This document shows, piece by piece, positions 1 to 6,704 of a stretch of 13,327 nt of DNA; positions within the stretch are counted from its first letter, which is position 1, and each line of letters opens with the position of its first letter. Position numbers and translations under genes: made by a program. The notes beneath the pieces were generated by a model. That model was not told the DNA's origin and did no database searches. It worked only from the letters and a program-made list of their open reading frames with translations. Source of the stretch: Planctomycetaceae bacterium (GTDB lineage: Bacteria > Planctomycetota > Planctomycetia > Pirellulales > UBA1268). The DNA lies in the NCBI GenBank assembly GCA_009691925.1, contig SIAG01000064.1:1-13327 (forward strand), given 5' to 3'.

Positions 1-723
1 CGTGTCGCCGATCTGGACGCCATCGCGCTCGGCGAGCCGGGCAGCGACGAGGTCGTTGCCTGTGATCGCGAGCACGGCGATGTCGGTGGCCGGGTCGGTC
101 CACATCCGCACCGGGCGCAGCTCGCGGCCGTCGTCGAGCCGGATGACGATGTTGTCGAGCTCGGCGCCATGCACGACATGCCGGTTGGTGATCACGACGA
201 GCCGATCGGAGACGCGGGCAATGACGCCCGATCCGGCCTCATCCTCGTCGCCCGATTTCGCCCCCCGAGTCGGTTTCTGGGCCGGCTTGCGGGCGTCGAT
301 GTGCACGACACAAGGGCGCAGCAGCAGGGTCAGGCGACGGAGCTGCGCACCTTGGCGCTCGAGCTCCTCCGCATCGTGCTCAACCTGTGCATAGAGCCGG
401 TCGCGCTCGTCAGAAGACAGCCGCGACGAACGGGCCGGATCAACCCTCCCCGCCGCATCGGCTAGGATCCGGGGGTTGCCGTCGGATTCACCTCCCGGCG
501 GGCCGATGATGGGAGGAGCGATCGGCTGCAGGGGGGGAGGCTCGTCGCCGCAGGCCTGCCCCACCAGCACCGCCACGGCCATGGGCACTAGGGCGAGCCA
601 CCACGCCCCCCGGGTCAACGGCGTGGCACCCCACCAGCCGACCGACACGCCCCCGACAGCGGCGCCCATCCCCGGTCGGGGGCAGGAGAGGGCGGAGACG
701 TTGGACGACAGGATAGGGCCCAT
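1..723 (-). CDS. HtrA/DegP-like trypsin-type serine protease, N-terminal part (3' end outside window)
   Basis: The minus frame from the ATG at 723 stays open to the window edge and gives 241 residues. Residues 165-240 read as the first half of a trypsin-fold protease of the HtrA type: GSGVIA, then VVITNRHVVHGA with the likely catalytic His182, then TDPATDIAVLAI with the likely catalytic Asp214. The serine motif and any PDZ domain would lie beyond base 1. Residues 41-57 are hydrophobic and end in GQAC, so the protein is probably exported or membrane-anchored; the lipobox is not canonical. A proline-rich linker (62-77) and a charged, helical, possibly coiled-coil stretch (about 103-135) separate the anchor from the protease. 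The start is uncertain: ATG 669 or an ATG just before the hydrophobic segment are alternatives, and none has a strong ribosome site. The expected role is cleavage of misfolded or regulatory proteins in the envelope, inferred from the family. Confidence 0.75.
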   Translation of the reverse strand, partial: MGPILSSNVSALSCPRPGMGAAVGGVSVGWWGATPLTRGAWWLALVPMAVAVLVGQACGDEPPPLQPIAPPIIGPPGGESDGNPRILADAAGRVDPARSSRLSSDERDRLYAQVEHDAEELERQGAQLRRLTLLLRPCVVHIDARKPAQKPTRGAKSGDEDEAGSGVIARVSDRLVVITNRHVVHGAELDNIVIRLDDGRELRPVRMWTDPATDIAVLAITGNDLVAARLAERDGVQIGDT

Positions 724-761
724 GGATGTGACGCTCTCGGAGGCGAACGCGAGACCGCGAC

Positions 762-767
762 ATCATA
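762..767 (-). promoter_or_regulatory. possible -10 element upstream of the HtrA-like gene
   Basis: Read on the minus strand, the hexamer is TATGAT, a close match to a sigma-70 -10 box. It lies about 38 bases upstream of the ATG at 723, inside the 159-base gap that separates this gene from the DksA-like gene. No convincing -35 box is seen at the expected distance, where the sequence is a run of C and G, and planctomycetal promoters are poorly defined. It is offered as a weak candidate. The rest of the 724-882 gap holds a GC-rich inverted repeat near 783-803 without a T-run, and nothing else that I recognise. Confidence 0.2.
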
Positions 768-882
768 CCGCCGACCACGGCCGGGGGGGCGTCTCCCGGG
801 CCTTGGCGGCGGGAACCCGCGCTCGCCCGGCCGAAAGCGGTATCCTCGGAATCCCGCCGACCGTGACACGGCCGGCGAGGCA

Positions 883-1299
883 TCAGGAGACGTCGATTTC
901 GATATCGGCCGAGGATTCGTCGTAGGCCTCCCGGGTCGCCGCCATCCCGCCGTTCCGCTCGATTTCGCGCTGGCACTCGATGCACATCGTCGCGTAAGGG
1001 AGTGCGTCGAGCCGGGCCATCGGGATCTTCTTTGAACAGATCTCGCAAACTCCGTACTCACCGCCCTTCATCCGCTGCAGCGCGTTCTCGATGTGGGCCA
1101 GTTCGCGGCTCTCGACCTCGGCCAGTTGCGAGCTGATCTCGTCTTGGGCGGTGTCGAGCGCGGCGTCGACGACGTCCCCCGTCGTCTCGCCATGCAGTTC
1201 ACGAAGCAGCGAAAGGTCGCCAGCCAGCGCGCTGCGGAGGGCATCGCGGCGGCGGACAAGAATCGTCCGGAGATTCAAAAGTAAGTCTTTTCTGGCCAT
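883..1299 (-). CDS. DksA/TraR-family C4 zinc-finger protein
   Basis: The product has 138 residues. A long charged helical N-terminal region (about 1-80), which should form a coiled coil, is followed by a four-cysteine zinc finger: CEIC at 85-88 and CIEC at 106-109, joined by KKIPMARLDALPYAT. This is the DksA/TraR arrangement, in which the coiled coil enters the secondary channel of RNA polymerase and changes initiation, often together with ppGpp. The tail (125-138) is strongly acidic. ATG 1299 was chosen because GAGGAG lies 10 bases upstream and the family match begins there; the frame is open further upstream to 1419, but that extension is arginine- and cysteine-rich and resembles no family N-terminus. 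The gene stands apart, with 187 bases before it and 159 bases after it, so it probably has its own promoter. Whether it is a true DksA or one of the many short paralogues cannot be told from sequence alone. Confidence 0.88.
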   Translation of the reverse strand: MARKDLLLNLRTILVRRRDALRSALAGDLSLLRELHGETTGDVVDAALDTAQDEISSQLAEVESRELAHIENALQRMKGGEYGVCEICSKKIPMARLDALPYATMCIECQREIERNGGMAATREAYDESSADIEIDVS

Positions 1300-1452
1300 G
1301 ATATGGATGCTCCTCGCCCGCCCGGCCGCCCTGTAAAAGCCCTGCCGACAGCGGTCGCACCAAAGACTACGGGGCTGGTGGTGGAATGTTCGGTGTTGGG
1401 AAGACGTCAGCTGTTTCATCGAAAAAATGGTCGAAAAGGATCGTCACAGTTG

Positions 1453-1486
1453 GCGGGGAGCGGAGACATTCCCCAGACTTCCCCGC
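1453..1486 (-). terminator. possible stem-loop terminator after the decarboxylase gene
   Basis: Directly after the decarboxylase stop codon, bases 1480-1486 and 1453-1459 form a perfect 7-bp inverted repeat (GCGGGGA with TCCCCGC) around a 20-base loop. An alternative shorter hairpin, GGGGA with TCCCC around a 10-base loop, uses part of the same arm. T-rich stretches (TTTT and TTTTTT on the minus strand) follow only 13 or more bases downstream, so this is not a textbook intrinsic terminator. The position, at the first wide gap after a long run of close genes, is the main argument for it. The rest of the 1300-1486 gap shows no clear promoter, although one for the DksA-like gene is expected there. 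Confidence 0.3.
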
Positions 1487-2998
1487 TCACGGGAATCTGG
1501 AGAAGGGGGACGGTCCCTCGGGCCGGCCCGGCTCATTCCCTCCGGCCCGGCTCATGGCCGAGATCAATTCCCAGGCGTCGAGGAGATCGGCCCGGCCGGT
1601 GAGCGTGCCGCCGACCGCCATCCGGATCGCGAGGCGACCACCGACGCGGGCATGACTGAAGAACACCGGCCCGGCTCGATTGACCCGAGCAAGGAGCCCG
1701 GCCGTCGCGGCATCCCCCTCCCGGAGCGCGAACGTCACCAGCGCCAGGCTCGGGCTCGAGAGGATCTCGAAGGCCGGATCGGCCGCCACGAGGTCCGTGA
1801 ACTCACTCGTCCATGCCACGTGGTCACGGACACGCTGCCGGAGTGACTCCGCCCCGATCATCCGCAGCACCATCCACAGTTTCAGGGCCCGGAACCGGCG
1901 GCCGAGTGGCACCTGCCAGTCGCTGTAGTCGACCACGACCCCGGCATCGCCGACGGCCGTTGAGAGGTAGTCGGGCTTCGTTGTCAGGGCGCTTGCGAGG
2001 GCGTGTCGGGAGGCGATCCAGAGGCAGTGGCAGTCGAAGTTGACGAGCATCGACTTGTGCGGGTTGGTCCCCCAACTGTCGGCGAGCTCGGCCCCGTCGA
2101 CGATCCTCGGGCGGAGCTCCGGGCAGATCGCGGCCGTCCCGGCCCAGGCGGCATCGACATGGAGCCAGGCTCCGTAGCGACGGGCGATCGCGCCGATGGC
2201 CGGCACCGGGTCGATCGCCCCCCGCGCGGTCGTGCCGACGGTAGCGACGACGAAACAGGGGATCTGACCGGCTGCCGAATCGTCGCGGATCGCGGCCTCG
2301 AGGCAATCGGGGCGGAGCCGACCGGCGCTGTCGGTCTCGATCCGGCGGATCGCCGCGGCGGGGAATCCGGCGATCTTCGCCCCCTTGACGACACTCGAAT
2401 GGGCATCGGCACTGGCGTAGACGATGCGTTGCCCCGTGCCGTCGGCCGCTGCTCGCTCGCGTGCCGCCACGAGACAACACAGCAGCCCGCTCGAGGCGGA
2501 GTCCTGGATCATCCCGCCGCCATCGCCACCGAGGCGGAAGCGATCGGGGAGGCCGAGGAGCTGCCGGAGCCAGTCGACGACGACCCCCTCGAGCTCCGAC
2601 GCCGCCGGCGACGTCGTCCACAGCATCCCCTGGATCCCCAGGCCGGCGCTGAGCAACTCGCCGAGGATCGAAGGCCCGGAAGCATTGGCCGGGAAGTAGG
2701 CGAAGAAACCCGGATGCTGCCAGTGCGTCAGCCCCGGCACGATGATCCGATCGAGATCGCCGAGGACCGCAGCGAGCGATTCTGGCGTCTCCGGCGCCGC
2801 GGCGGGAAGCCGGGCCGCGACCTCCCCCGGTTCGACGTCCGACAGCACCGGCCGACCCGGCAGCGACGCCCAGTAGTCGGCGATCCAGTCGATGACGACC
2901 CGCCCCTCGCGCCGGAAGGCCTCGGGGTCGAATGGAAGGCCACCGGCGCCGGGCCATCGGTCCGGTTCTCCATCCTTCTCTTCACCAGGTTCGCGCAT
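1487..2998 (-). CDS. PLP-dependent group II (aromatic-L-amino-acid type) decarboxylase
   Basis: The 503-residue product matches the length and order of group II pyridoxal-phosphate decarboxylases (aromatic amino acid, tyrosine, histidine or glutamate type). Visible landmarks are HWQHPGFFAYFPANASGPS (about 92-110), typical of the substrate-binding N-terminal region, His200 in DAHSSVVKG (stacks on the cofactor), Asp282 in HVDAAWAG (binds the pyridine nitrogen), and Lys315 in TNPHKSMLVNFDC (Schiff-base lysine). A conserved block DYSDWQVPLGRRFRALK follows at about 357-373. Tyr344 in KPDYLS corresponds to the mobile-loop tyrosine that favours decarboxylation; aldehyde-synthase relatives have Phe there. 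The likely reaction is amino acid to amine plus CO2, with an aromatic substrate favoured by overall similarity; the exact substrate cannot be read. The ATG at 2998 lies 3 bases after the upstream stop with GGGAG about 10 bases before it, so it is probably co-transcribed with the YjbQ-like gene. The last 20 or so residues are Pro/Gly/Arg-rich and poorly conserved in type. Confidence 0.9.
   Translation of the reverse strand: MREPGEEKDGEPDRWPGAGGLPFDPEAFRREGRVVIDWIADYWASLPGRPVLSDVEPGEVAARLPAAAPETPESLAAVLGDLDRIIVPGLTHWQHPGFFAYFPANASGPSILGELLSAGLGIQGMLWTTSPAASELEGVVVDWLRQLLGLPDRFRLGGDGGGMIQDSASSGLLCCLVAARERAAADGTGQRIVYASADAHSSVVKGAKIAGFPAAAIRRIETDSAGRLRPDCLEAAIRDDSAAGQIPCFVVATVGTTARGAIDPVPAIGAIARRYGAWLHVDAAWAGTAAICPELRPRIVDGAELADSWGTNPHKSMLVNFDCHCLWIASRHALASALTTKPDYLSTAVGDAGVVVDYSDWQVPLGRRFRALKLWMVLRMIGAESLRQRVRDHVAWTSEFTDLVAADPAFEILSSPSLALVTFALREGDAATAGLLARVNRAGPVFFSHARVGGRLAIRMAVGGTLTGRADLLDAWELISAMSRAGGNEPGRPEGPSPFSRFP
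1523..1555. repeat. 14-base tandem direct repeat in the decarboxylase 3' end
   Basis: The 14-mer CCGGCCCGGCTCAT occurs at 1523-1536 and again at 1542-1555 (period 19). It lies in the part of the decarboxylase gene that encodes the variable C-terminal tail. Because the period is not a multiple of three, the copies are read in different frames. It is probably a local duplication or GC-rich chance, with no evident function. Confidence 0.5.
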
Positions 2999-3001
2999 CG
3001 G

Positions 3002-3421
3002 TCATTCTCCCTGGAGGGTGAGCACGAGCCAGCGCGGACCACCCCGGTCGCGGTGTTCGCCGAAATAGATCCCTTGCCAGGTGCCGAGGAAGAGCCTGCC
3101 ATCCCGGACGGGGATCGTCACCGAGGTGCCGACGAGCGCCGCCTTGACGTGGGCCGGCATGTCGTCGCTCCCCTCGAGCGTGTGGGAATAGGGGAAATCC
3201 TCCGCGGCGATCCGGTCGACGGCCATCGCCAGATCGCGGGGGACGTCGGGGTCGGCGTTCTCGTTGATCGACAGGCTCGCCGAGGTGTGGCAGACAAAGG
3301 CATGGAGGAGTCCGACGCGGATCCGCGCCAGCTCGGGAAGGGCGTCGACGACGGTCCGGGTGATGACATGAAACCCGCGGGGGAGGGGAGGGAGGCGGAT
3401 TTCGCGTTGGTGCCAGTGCAT
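3002..3421 (-). CDS. YjbQ/UPF0047 family protein
   Basis: The 139-residue product carries the full signature of the UPF0047 (YjbQ) family along its whole length: HTSASLSINENADPDV (45-60), SHTLEGSDDMPAHVKAAL (79-96), GTSVTIP (98-104), GTWQGIYFGEHRD (113-125) and a C-terminal LVLTL strand. The conserved His and Asp/Glu residues of these motifs suggest a small metal-binding enzyme. Family members form compact beta-barrel trimers, and E. coli YjbQ has been reported to have weak thiamine-phosphate synthase activity; the physiological role is unsettled. The gene starts 20 bases after the PilT-type gene and ends 3 bases before the decarboxylase start, so the three are probably one transcript. No clear ribosome site precedes ATG 3421, but the family N-terminus fits this start. 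Function in this organism is unknown. Confidence 0.9.
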   Translation of the reverse strand: MHWHQREIRLPPLPRGFHVITRTVVDALPELARIRVGLLHAFVCHTSASLSINENADPDVPRDLAMAVDRIAAEDFPYSHTLEGSDDMPAHVKAALVGTSVTIPVRDGRLFLGTWQGIYFGEHRDRGGPRWLVLTLQGE

Positions 3422-3441
3422 TGCAGTTTCGGCGGCGGCAA

Positions 3442-4521
3442 TCAGCCCCGCCCCTCGGTCGCCCGCTTCGTGCGCTGCGCGATGAAGTCGCCGTCGTGAC
3501 AGTTCGAGACCGCCACATCGTAGGTGATCTCGCCACGCTGGTAGAGGTCGAGGAGGACGTTGTCCATGAGCTGCATTTTGTGCTTCCGGCCGGTCATGAT
3601 CTCGTTGCGCAATAGATGGACATTCCCCTCGCGGATCATGTTGCGGACAGCCGTGTTGGCGATGCAGATCTCGACCGCGAGCACCCGGGCGCTCCCGGTG
3701 GCCCGCGGCAGGAGCCGCTGGGAGATCACCCCCTGGAGCGATCCGGCGAGCTGGTAGGCGATCGATTGCTGTTGCTGCTGGGGGAAAACGCTAGCGATCC
3801 GCTGGAGCGTCTGCGCGGCATCGGGGGTGTGGAGCGTGGCGATCACGAGGTGCCCGGTCTCCGCCGCCATCAGCGCCGTCTCGACCGTGTCGAGGTCGCG
3901 CATCTCGCCGATCACGATCACGTCGGGATCCTGGCGGAGGACGGCCCGCAGCGCCCCGTTGAACGACTGGAAATCGCTCTGCAGCTCCTGCTGGATGACG
4001 AGGCTGCGGTTGTTGGCGTGGACGAACTCGACCGGATCCTCGAGGGTGATGATCTTCACGCGGCGTTCCTCGTTGATCGTGTTGATCATGTGGTTGAGGG
4101 TCGTCGTCTTCCCCATCCCGGTGGGGCCGGTGACGAGGATCAGGCCGCCGGGGGAACGGGTCAGCTCCGCCACCACCGGCGGGAGGCCGAGTTCCTCCGC
4201 CGTCCGCACGACCGTCTCGCACAGCCGGACGGCGAACTCCGGCGTACCGGCATGGAGATAGACGCTGACGCGGAATCGACCGATCCCCGCCACAGTCCGG
4301 GAAAAACTCAGCTGCCAGTCGCGGGCGAAAGCCTCCTTCTGCTTCTCCTCGAGGAGGTCGTCGTGGATCGCCTGGAGATCCTCCTTGTCGAGGGGAGGGC
4401 CGTGCGCCGGCTTGAGGTCGCCGTTGATCCGCAGGATCGGCGCCACCCCCTGCGAGAGGTGGATGTCGGTGGCGTTCATCGACCGGGCACCGCGGAGGAT
4501 CTTTTCGAGCGACCAGTGCAT
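3442..4521 (-). CDS. PilT-type (type IV pilus retraction family) ATPase
   Basis: With the ATG at 4521 the product has 359 residues, normal for PilT. The N-terminal part (NATDIHLSQG at 16-25, then RINGDL) is the small PAS-like domain of secretion ATPases. The core follows: Walker A GPTGMGKTTT (132-141), Asp box ITLEDPVEFVH (158-168), Walker B region RQDPDVIVIGEMRD (196-209) and His box GHLVIATLHT (223-232). The motif AVRNMIREG (291-299) matches the AIRNLIRE element typical of retraction ATPases. Walker A has Met-Gly-Lys-Thr in place of the usual Ser-Gly-Lys-Ser, and there is a five-glutamine run at 248-252. ATG 4521 was preferred to ATG 4623 because GGGAG lies 8 bases before it and the longer version overlaps the TPR gene by 65 bases with a non-family N-terminus. 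No pilin, PilB or PilC gene is in view. Expected to power retraction of type IV pili or a related filament at the inner membrane. Confidence 0.92.
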   Translation of the reverse strand: MHWSLEKILRGARSMNATDIHLSQGVAPILRINGDLKPAHGPPLDKEDLQAIHDDLLEEKQKEAFARDWQLSFSRTVAGIGRFRVSVYLHAGTPEFAVRLCETVVRTAEELGLPPVVAELTRSPGGLILVTGPTGMGKTTTLNHMINTINEERRVKIITLEDPVEFVHANNRSLVIQQELQSDFQSFNGALRAVLRQDPDVIVIGEMRDLDTVETALMAAETGHLVIATLHTPDAAQTLQRIASVFPQQQQQSIAYQLAGSLQGVISQRLLPRATGSARVLAVEICIANTAVRNMIREGNVHLLRNEIMTGRKHKMQLMDNVLLDLYQRGEITYDVAVSNCHDGDFIAQRTKRATEGRG

Positions 4522-4558
4522 CGGCGTTGCTCCCGGAGCCTGCGCGACCGTCACGGAA

Positions 4559-5305
4559 TCATCGTCCACCAAAGATCCTGCCGAGGCGGCGCCAAAGTCC
4601 GCCGCCTCCCCCCGCGGCGACACGGGCGCGGGCCTCGATGTGCTGCGGCGAGAGTTCGAGGATGCGGGAAAAACTCTTCATCGCGGCCGAATCTATTCCC
4701 AATCTCTGCTGGCATTCCCCTTGGATGAACCAGCAGCGCGGCGACGTCGGGCCCCGCTCCACCGCTTCCTGGGCCCGTTTGAGGGCCTTGGCCGGGGCGT
4801 TGTGAAACAGGCAAGCCGTGGCCGCTTCGAGGGGCACGAGCCAATCGCGGTCGAGGATCAGGGCCTTGTCCAAGCAGTGATCATCACCACGCTCCCGTTG
4901 GGCGAGGATGATCTCGCCGCGGACGAGCCAGCGGTAGGCCGATTCACCGGGACGGGCCAGCGCCCCGTCCGACATCACGAGCGCCTCGAGGAGGGCCCCC
5001 ATCCGGCACTTCGCCTGGCCCCCCGCCGAGAGGATCTCGGCATGCTGTGGGAAGATCTCAAGGGCCTTCTTCGCCCACACATCAGCCTGGGGATACTCGC
5101 CGAGCTGCACGAGCATCTGCACCTGCCCGAGCCAGCCGGCCACGGCGGTGCGGTCGACCTCGAGGCTCCGCGAATAGAACCGCAGCGCCGATTCATGACT
5201 GCCGGCCCGGCGCTGCTCGTCGGCGAGGCGCAGCCAATGGGCGGCATCCTTCTCCGCGGGGGCTGCAGCACCGCGCCGCGGTTGCGGCTCCTCTTCCTCG
5301 GGCAA
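4559..5305 (-). CDS. TPR-repeat protein
   Basis: Helix-turn-helix TPR-like repeats run through most of the product (248 residues from the TTG at 5305): about 22-55 (ALRFYSRSLEVD), 56-90 (ADVWAKKALEIFP), a degenerate middle repeat, and 165-235 ending with AMKSFSRILELSPQHIEA. The tail is glycine- and arginine-rich. No signal peptide or membrane segment is seen, so a cytoplasmic scaffold is likely. The start is doubtful. TTG 5305 has no ribosome site, while the same frame upstream, from 5329, reads AIARFDKLELPEEEE with a strong GGAGG site 6 bases before an ATC codon; initiation at this ATC would give M-ARFDKLEL. Gaps are small: 51 or 27 bases to the membrane-protein gene upstream and 37 bases to the PilT-type gene downstream, which suggests one transcript and perhaps a shared task. 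The partner is unknown. Confidence 0.82.
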   Translation of the reverse strand: MPEEEEPQPRRGAAAPAEKDAAHWLRLADEQRRAGSHESALRFYSRSLEVDRTAVAGWLGQVQMLVQLGEYPQADVWAKKALEIFPQHAEILSAGGQAKCRMGALLEALVMSDGALARPGESAYRWLVRGEIILAQRERGDDHCLDKALILDRDWLVPLEAATACLFHNAPAKALKRAQEAVERGPTSPRCWFIQGECQQRLGIDSAAMKSFSRILELSPQHIEARARVAAGGGGGLWRRLGRIFGGR

Positions 5306-5335
5306 TTCGAGTTTATCGAACCGGGCGATGGCACA

Positions 5336-5340
5336 CCTCC
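5336..5340 (-). promoter_or_regulatory. ribosome binding site pointing to an ATC start for the TPR gene
   Basis: GGAGG on the minus strand lies 6 bases upstream of an ATC codon at 5329-5327 that is in frame with the TPR protein. The annotated-style TTG start at 5305 is 30 bases downstream of this site, too far to use it. The site sits in the short gap after the stop of the zinc-ribbon membrane protein (5357-5359) and strongly suggests that translation begins near 5329. Confidence 0.55.
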
Positions 5341-5356
5341 GCGACCGAACGGCCGA

Positions 5357-6427
5357 TCAATCAATTCGGCCGAACCGAGTCAAAGGATAACTCCGACCGA
5401 CGATCCGTCCTTCGATCGACCCTATGGATGGCAACCAGTCGCCGCCCGCGTCGCGGATTTCACGCTCCCCGACAACCACCGTCCACAGCGGTTGCCGGTT
5501 ATACGGCCAGCCGCCAGTCGGCTGCGGTGTTGGGGCCGGGGGCGTTCCACCCGGAGGGTATGACTCCGGGAGGAGCACGAAGCAGCGGCCGTCCGGGACC
5601 GCGAACCGGACCCCCTCCGCGAGCGGCCGGAGCGCCGATTGCCAGGGGGAAGGGACGTCGTCGACGAGCAGGACGCCATCGACCATCGCCACCTCCTGCC
5701 CCGCGAGCGCCCGGACGCGACGGAGCGCATGCGGCCGGAAAGTGACGACCACGTCGCCTAACTTGGGCCTGGCTGAGCGATCGAGCCAGATGATGTCCCC
5801 TTCAGCAAGCGGCGGGATGCTCGTGGGGACGCGCACCGGCACGACCCACCAGCCCCCCCCGACGATCCGCATCATGCCCCACCCGAGCGGCAGATAGAAG
5901 AGCCCGAGGAGCACGACGGCGCAGGTGACGATGCCGGCAAGCCGCGCACCGACCGTGCGACAGGCAAGCCCGGTGGCCTGGAGGGCCGACGCGGCATGGA
6001 GGGCAAGCGCCCCCCCGACGAGGAGTAGGAAGATCACGGGGAGACCGTGGAGTAAAAGGGCCAAAAGCATCACCGCGATCCACACCGCCAACAGCAGCCA
6101 TCCCGGCACACGGTGCCCGGCGACAAGGAACGGCACGCCGGGGAGCAAACTCACCGGCCGCTGGACCATGGCGATCAACGGGCGGACGACCACCTCCAAC
6201 GGCAGGGCGAGGGCCGGCATCGCAGCCTCACCGATCCCGAGCCTGAGGAGCAGCGGCGCCATACGGCGGTTGAACGCCCACCATCCCGGCAGGATGCGCT
6301 TCGCAACCGCGCCCGCCCTTGGCGGCGTGATCGGAATCGGCGCCTTGGCAAGCGACAGATTCGCGCCGCAGCGGCCGCAGGCGGTGCTGCCGGGCATCAC
6401 ATTGAAGCCGCAACTGAAGCACTGCAT
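5357..6427 (-). CDS. zinc-ribbon membrane protein with a degenerate S26 signal-peptidase-like domain
   Basis: The 356-residue product begins with a zinc ribbon (Cys3, Cys6, Cys17, Cys20: CFSC and CGRC). Hydrophobic stretches follow at about 73-87 (weaker), 108-126, 129-149 and 163-185. The C-terminal part, 199-350, follows the order of signal peptidase I boxes: RVPTSIPPLAEGD (199-211, compare the PSGSMEPT box with Ser203 as candidate nucleophile), LGDVVVTFRP (223-232), LRRVRALAGQEV (235-246, where the family has K-R-V) with DGVLLVDD, GRCFVLLPES (280-289) and EGRIVGRSYPLTRFGRI (339-355), a common S26 ending. The catalytic Lys position appears to be Arg236, so peptidase activity is doubtful. 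ATG 6427 is chosen because the zinc ribbon starts there; the frame is open to 6721, but that extension overlaps the DUF2997 gene and is not protein-like. It lies 38 bases after the DUF2997 gene. Function unknown; a membrane platform or inactive peptidase is an inference. Confidence 0.78.
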   Translation of the reverse strand: MQCFSCGFNVMPGSTACGRCGANLSLAKAPIPITPPRAGAVAKRILPGWWAFNRRMAPLLLRLGIGEAAMPALALPLEVVVRPLIAMVQRPVSLLPGVPFLVAGHRVPGWLLLAVWIAVMLLALLLHGLPVIFLLLVGGALALHAASALQATGLACRTVGARLAGIVTCAVVLLGLFYLPLGWGMMRIVGGGWWVVPVRVPTSIPPLAEGDIIWLDRSARPKLGDVVVTFRPHALRRVRALAGQEVAMVDGVLLVDDVPSPWQSALRPLAEGVRFAVPDGRCFVLLPESYPPGGTPPAPTPQPTGGWPYNRQPLWTVVVGEREIRDAGGDWLPSIGSIEGRIVGRSYPLTRFGRID

Positions 6428-6465
6428 GGGGCTCGTCACCGACGGGTGCGGGGATGGGATGCGGA

Positions 6466-6672
6466 TCAGCGGCGGTTGTGGATGTCGACGACGCGGCGGA
6501 TAATGTCGGGCGTCTGGTAAAGCTCGGCCGTCGGCTCGCTCGCCTCGATCCGGCCGATGATCTGCGCCACCGCGGCGGCGTAGTCCTTGCACGCCTCCCC
6601 CTTGATCCCCTTTGTGCGGACGGTCACGCGGCCGTCGGCACCAATCTCGATCTCGATCTCCTCGCTCGCCAT
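6466..6672 (-). CDS. DUF2997 family protein
   Basis: The small product has 68 residues. EIEIEIGADGRVTVRTKGIK (4-23) followed by GEAC matches the core of DUF2997: a strand, a D-G turn, a second strand, then T-K-G-x-K-G-x-x-C with Cys27. The helix AAAVAQIIGRI and the ending TAELYQTPD are also family-like. ATG 6672 is chosen because GGAGGAG lies 6 bases upstream; a longer frame from 6708 adds 12 residues that overlap the end of the DUF1257 gene and are outside the family. No biochemical role is established for the family. Its position right after the DUF1257 and Ycf46-type genes, with a 32-base gap, repeats an association I recall from cyanobacteria and several other phyla, so the three probably act together. 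The conserved Cys is the only obvious functional residue. Confidence 0.88.
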   Translation of the reverse strand: MASEEIEIEIGADGRVTVRTKGIKGEACKDYAAAVAQIIGRIEASEPTAELYQTPDIIRRVVDIHNRR

Positions 6673-6704
6673 GCTCGTCTCCTCCGGAAGTGTTCGGGAT
6701 TCGG

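Noticed and set aside
783..803. GC-rich inverted repeat between the DksA-like and HtrA-like genes as a terminator
   Set aside because: The stem is only about 5 bp around C/G runs and no T-run follows on the minus strand, so chance in GC-rich DNA is the simpler explanation.
488..1061. Minus-strand frames of 186 and 148 codons across the DksA-like gene and its 3' gap
   Set aside because: They overlap both the zinc-finger gene and the HtrA-like gene in other frames and are arginine/proline-rich with no family signal.
1300..1419. Upstream extension of the DksA-like gene to 1419
   Set aside because: The extra 40 residues are unlike the family, and GAGGAG precedes the internal ATG at 1299.
2003..3499. 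Plus-strand open frame of 498 codons
   Set aside because: It lies opposite the decarboxylase and YjbQ-like genes, both with complete catalytic motifs; the translation is low-complexity and resembles no protein family.
3616..5563. Plus-strand open frames of 370 and 392 codons
   Set aside because: Antisense to the PilT-type and TPR genes, no recognisable domain.
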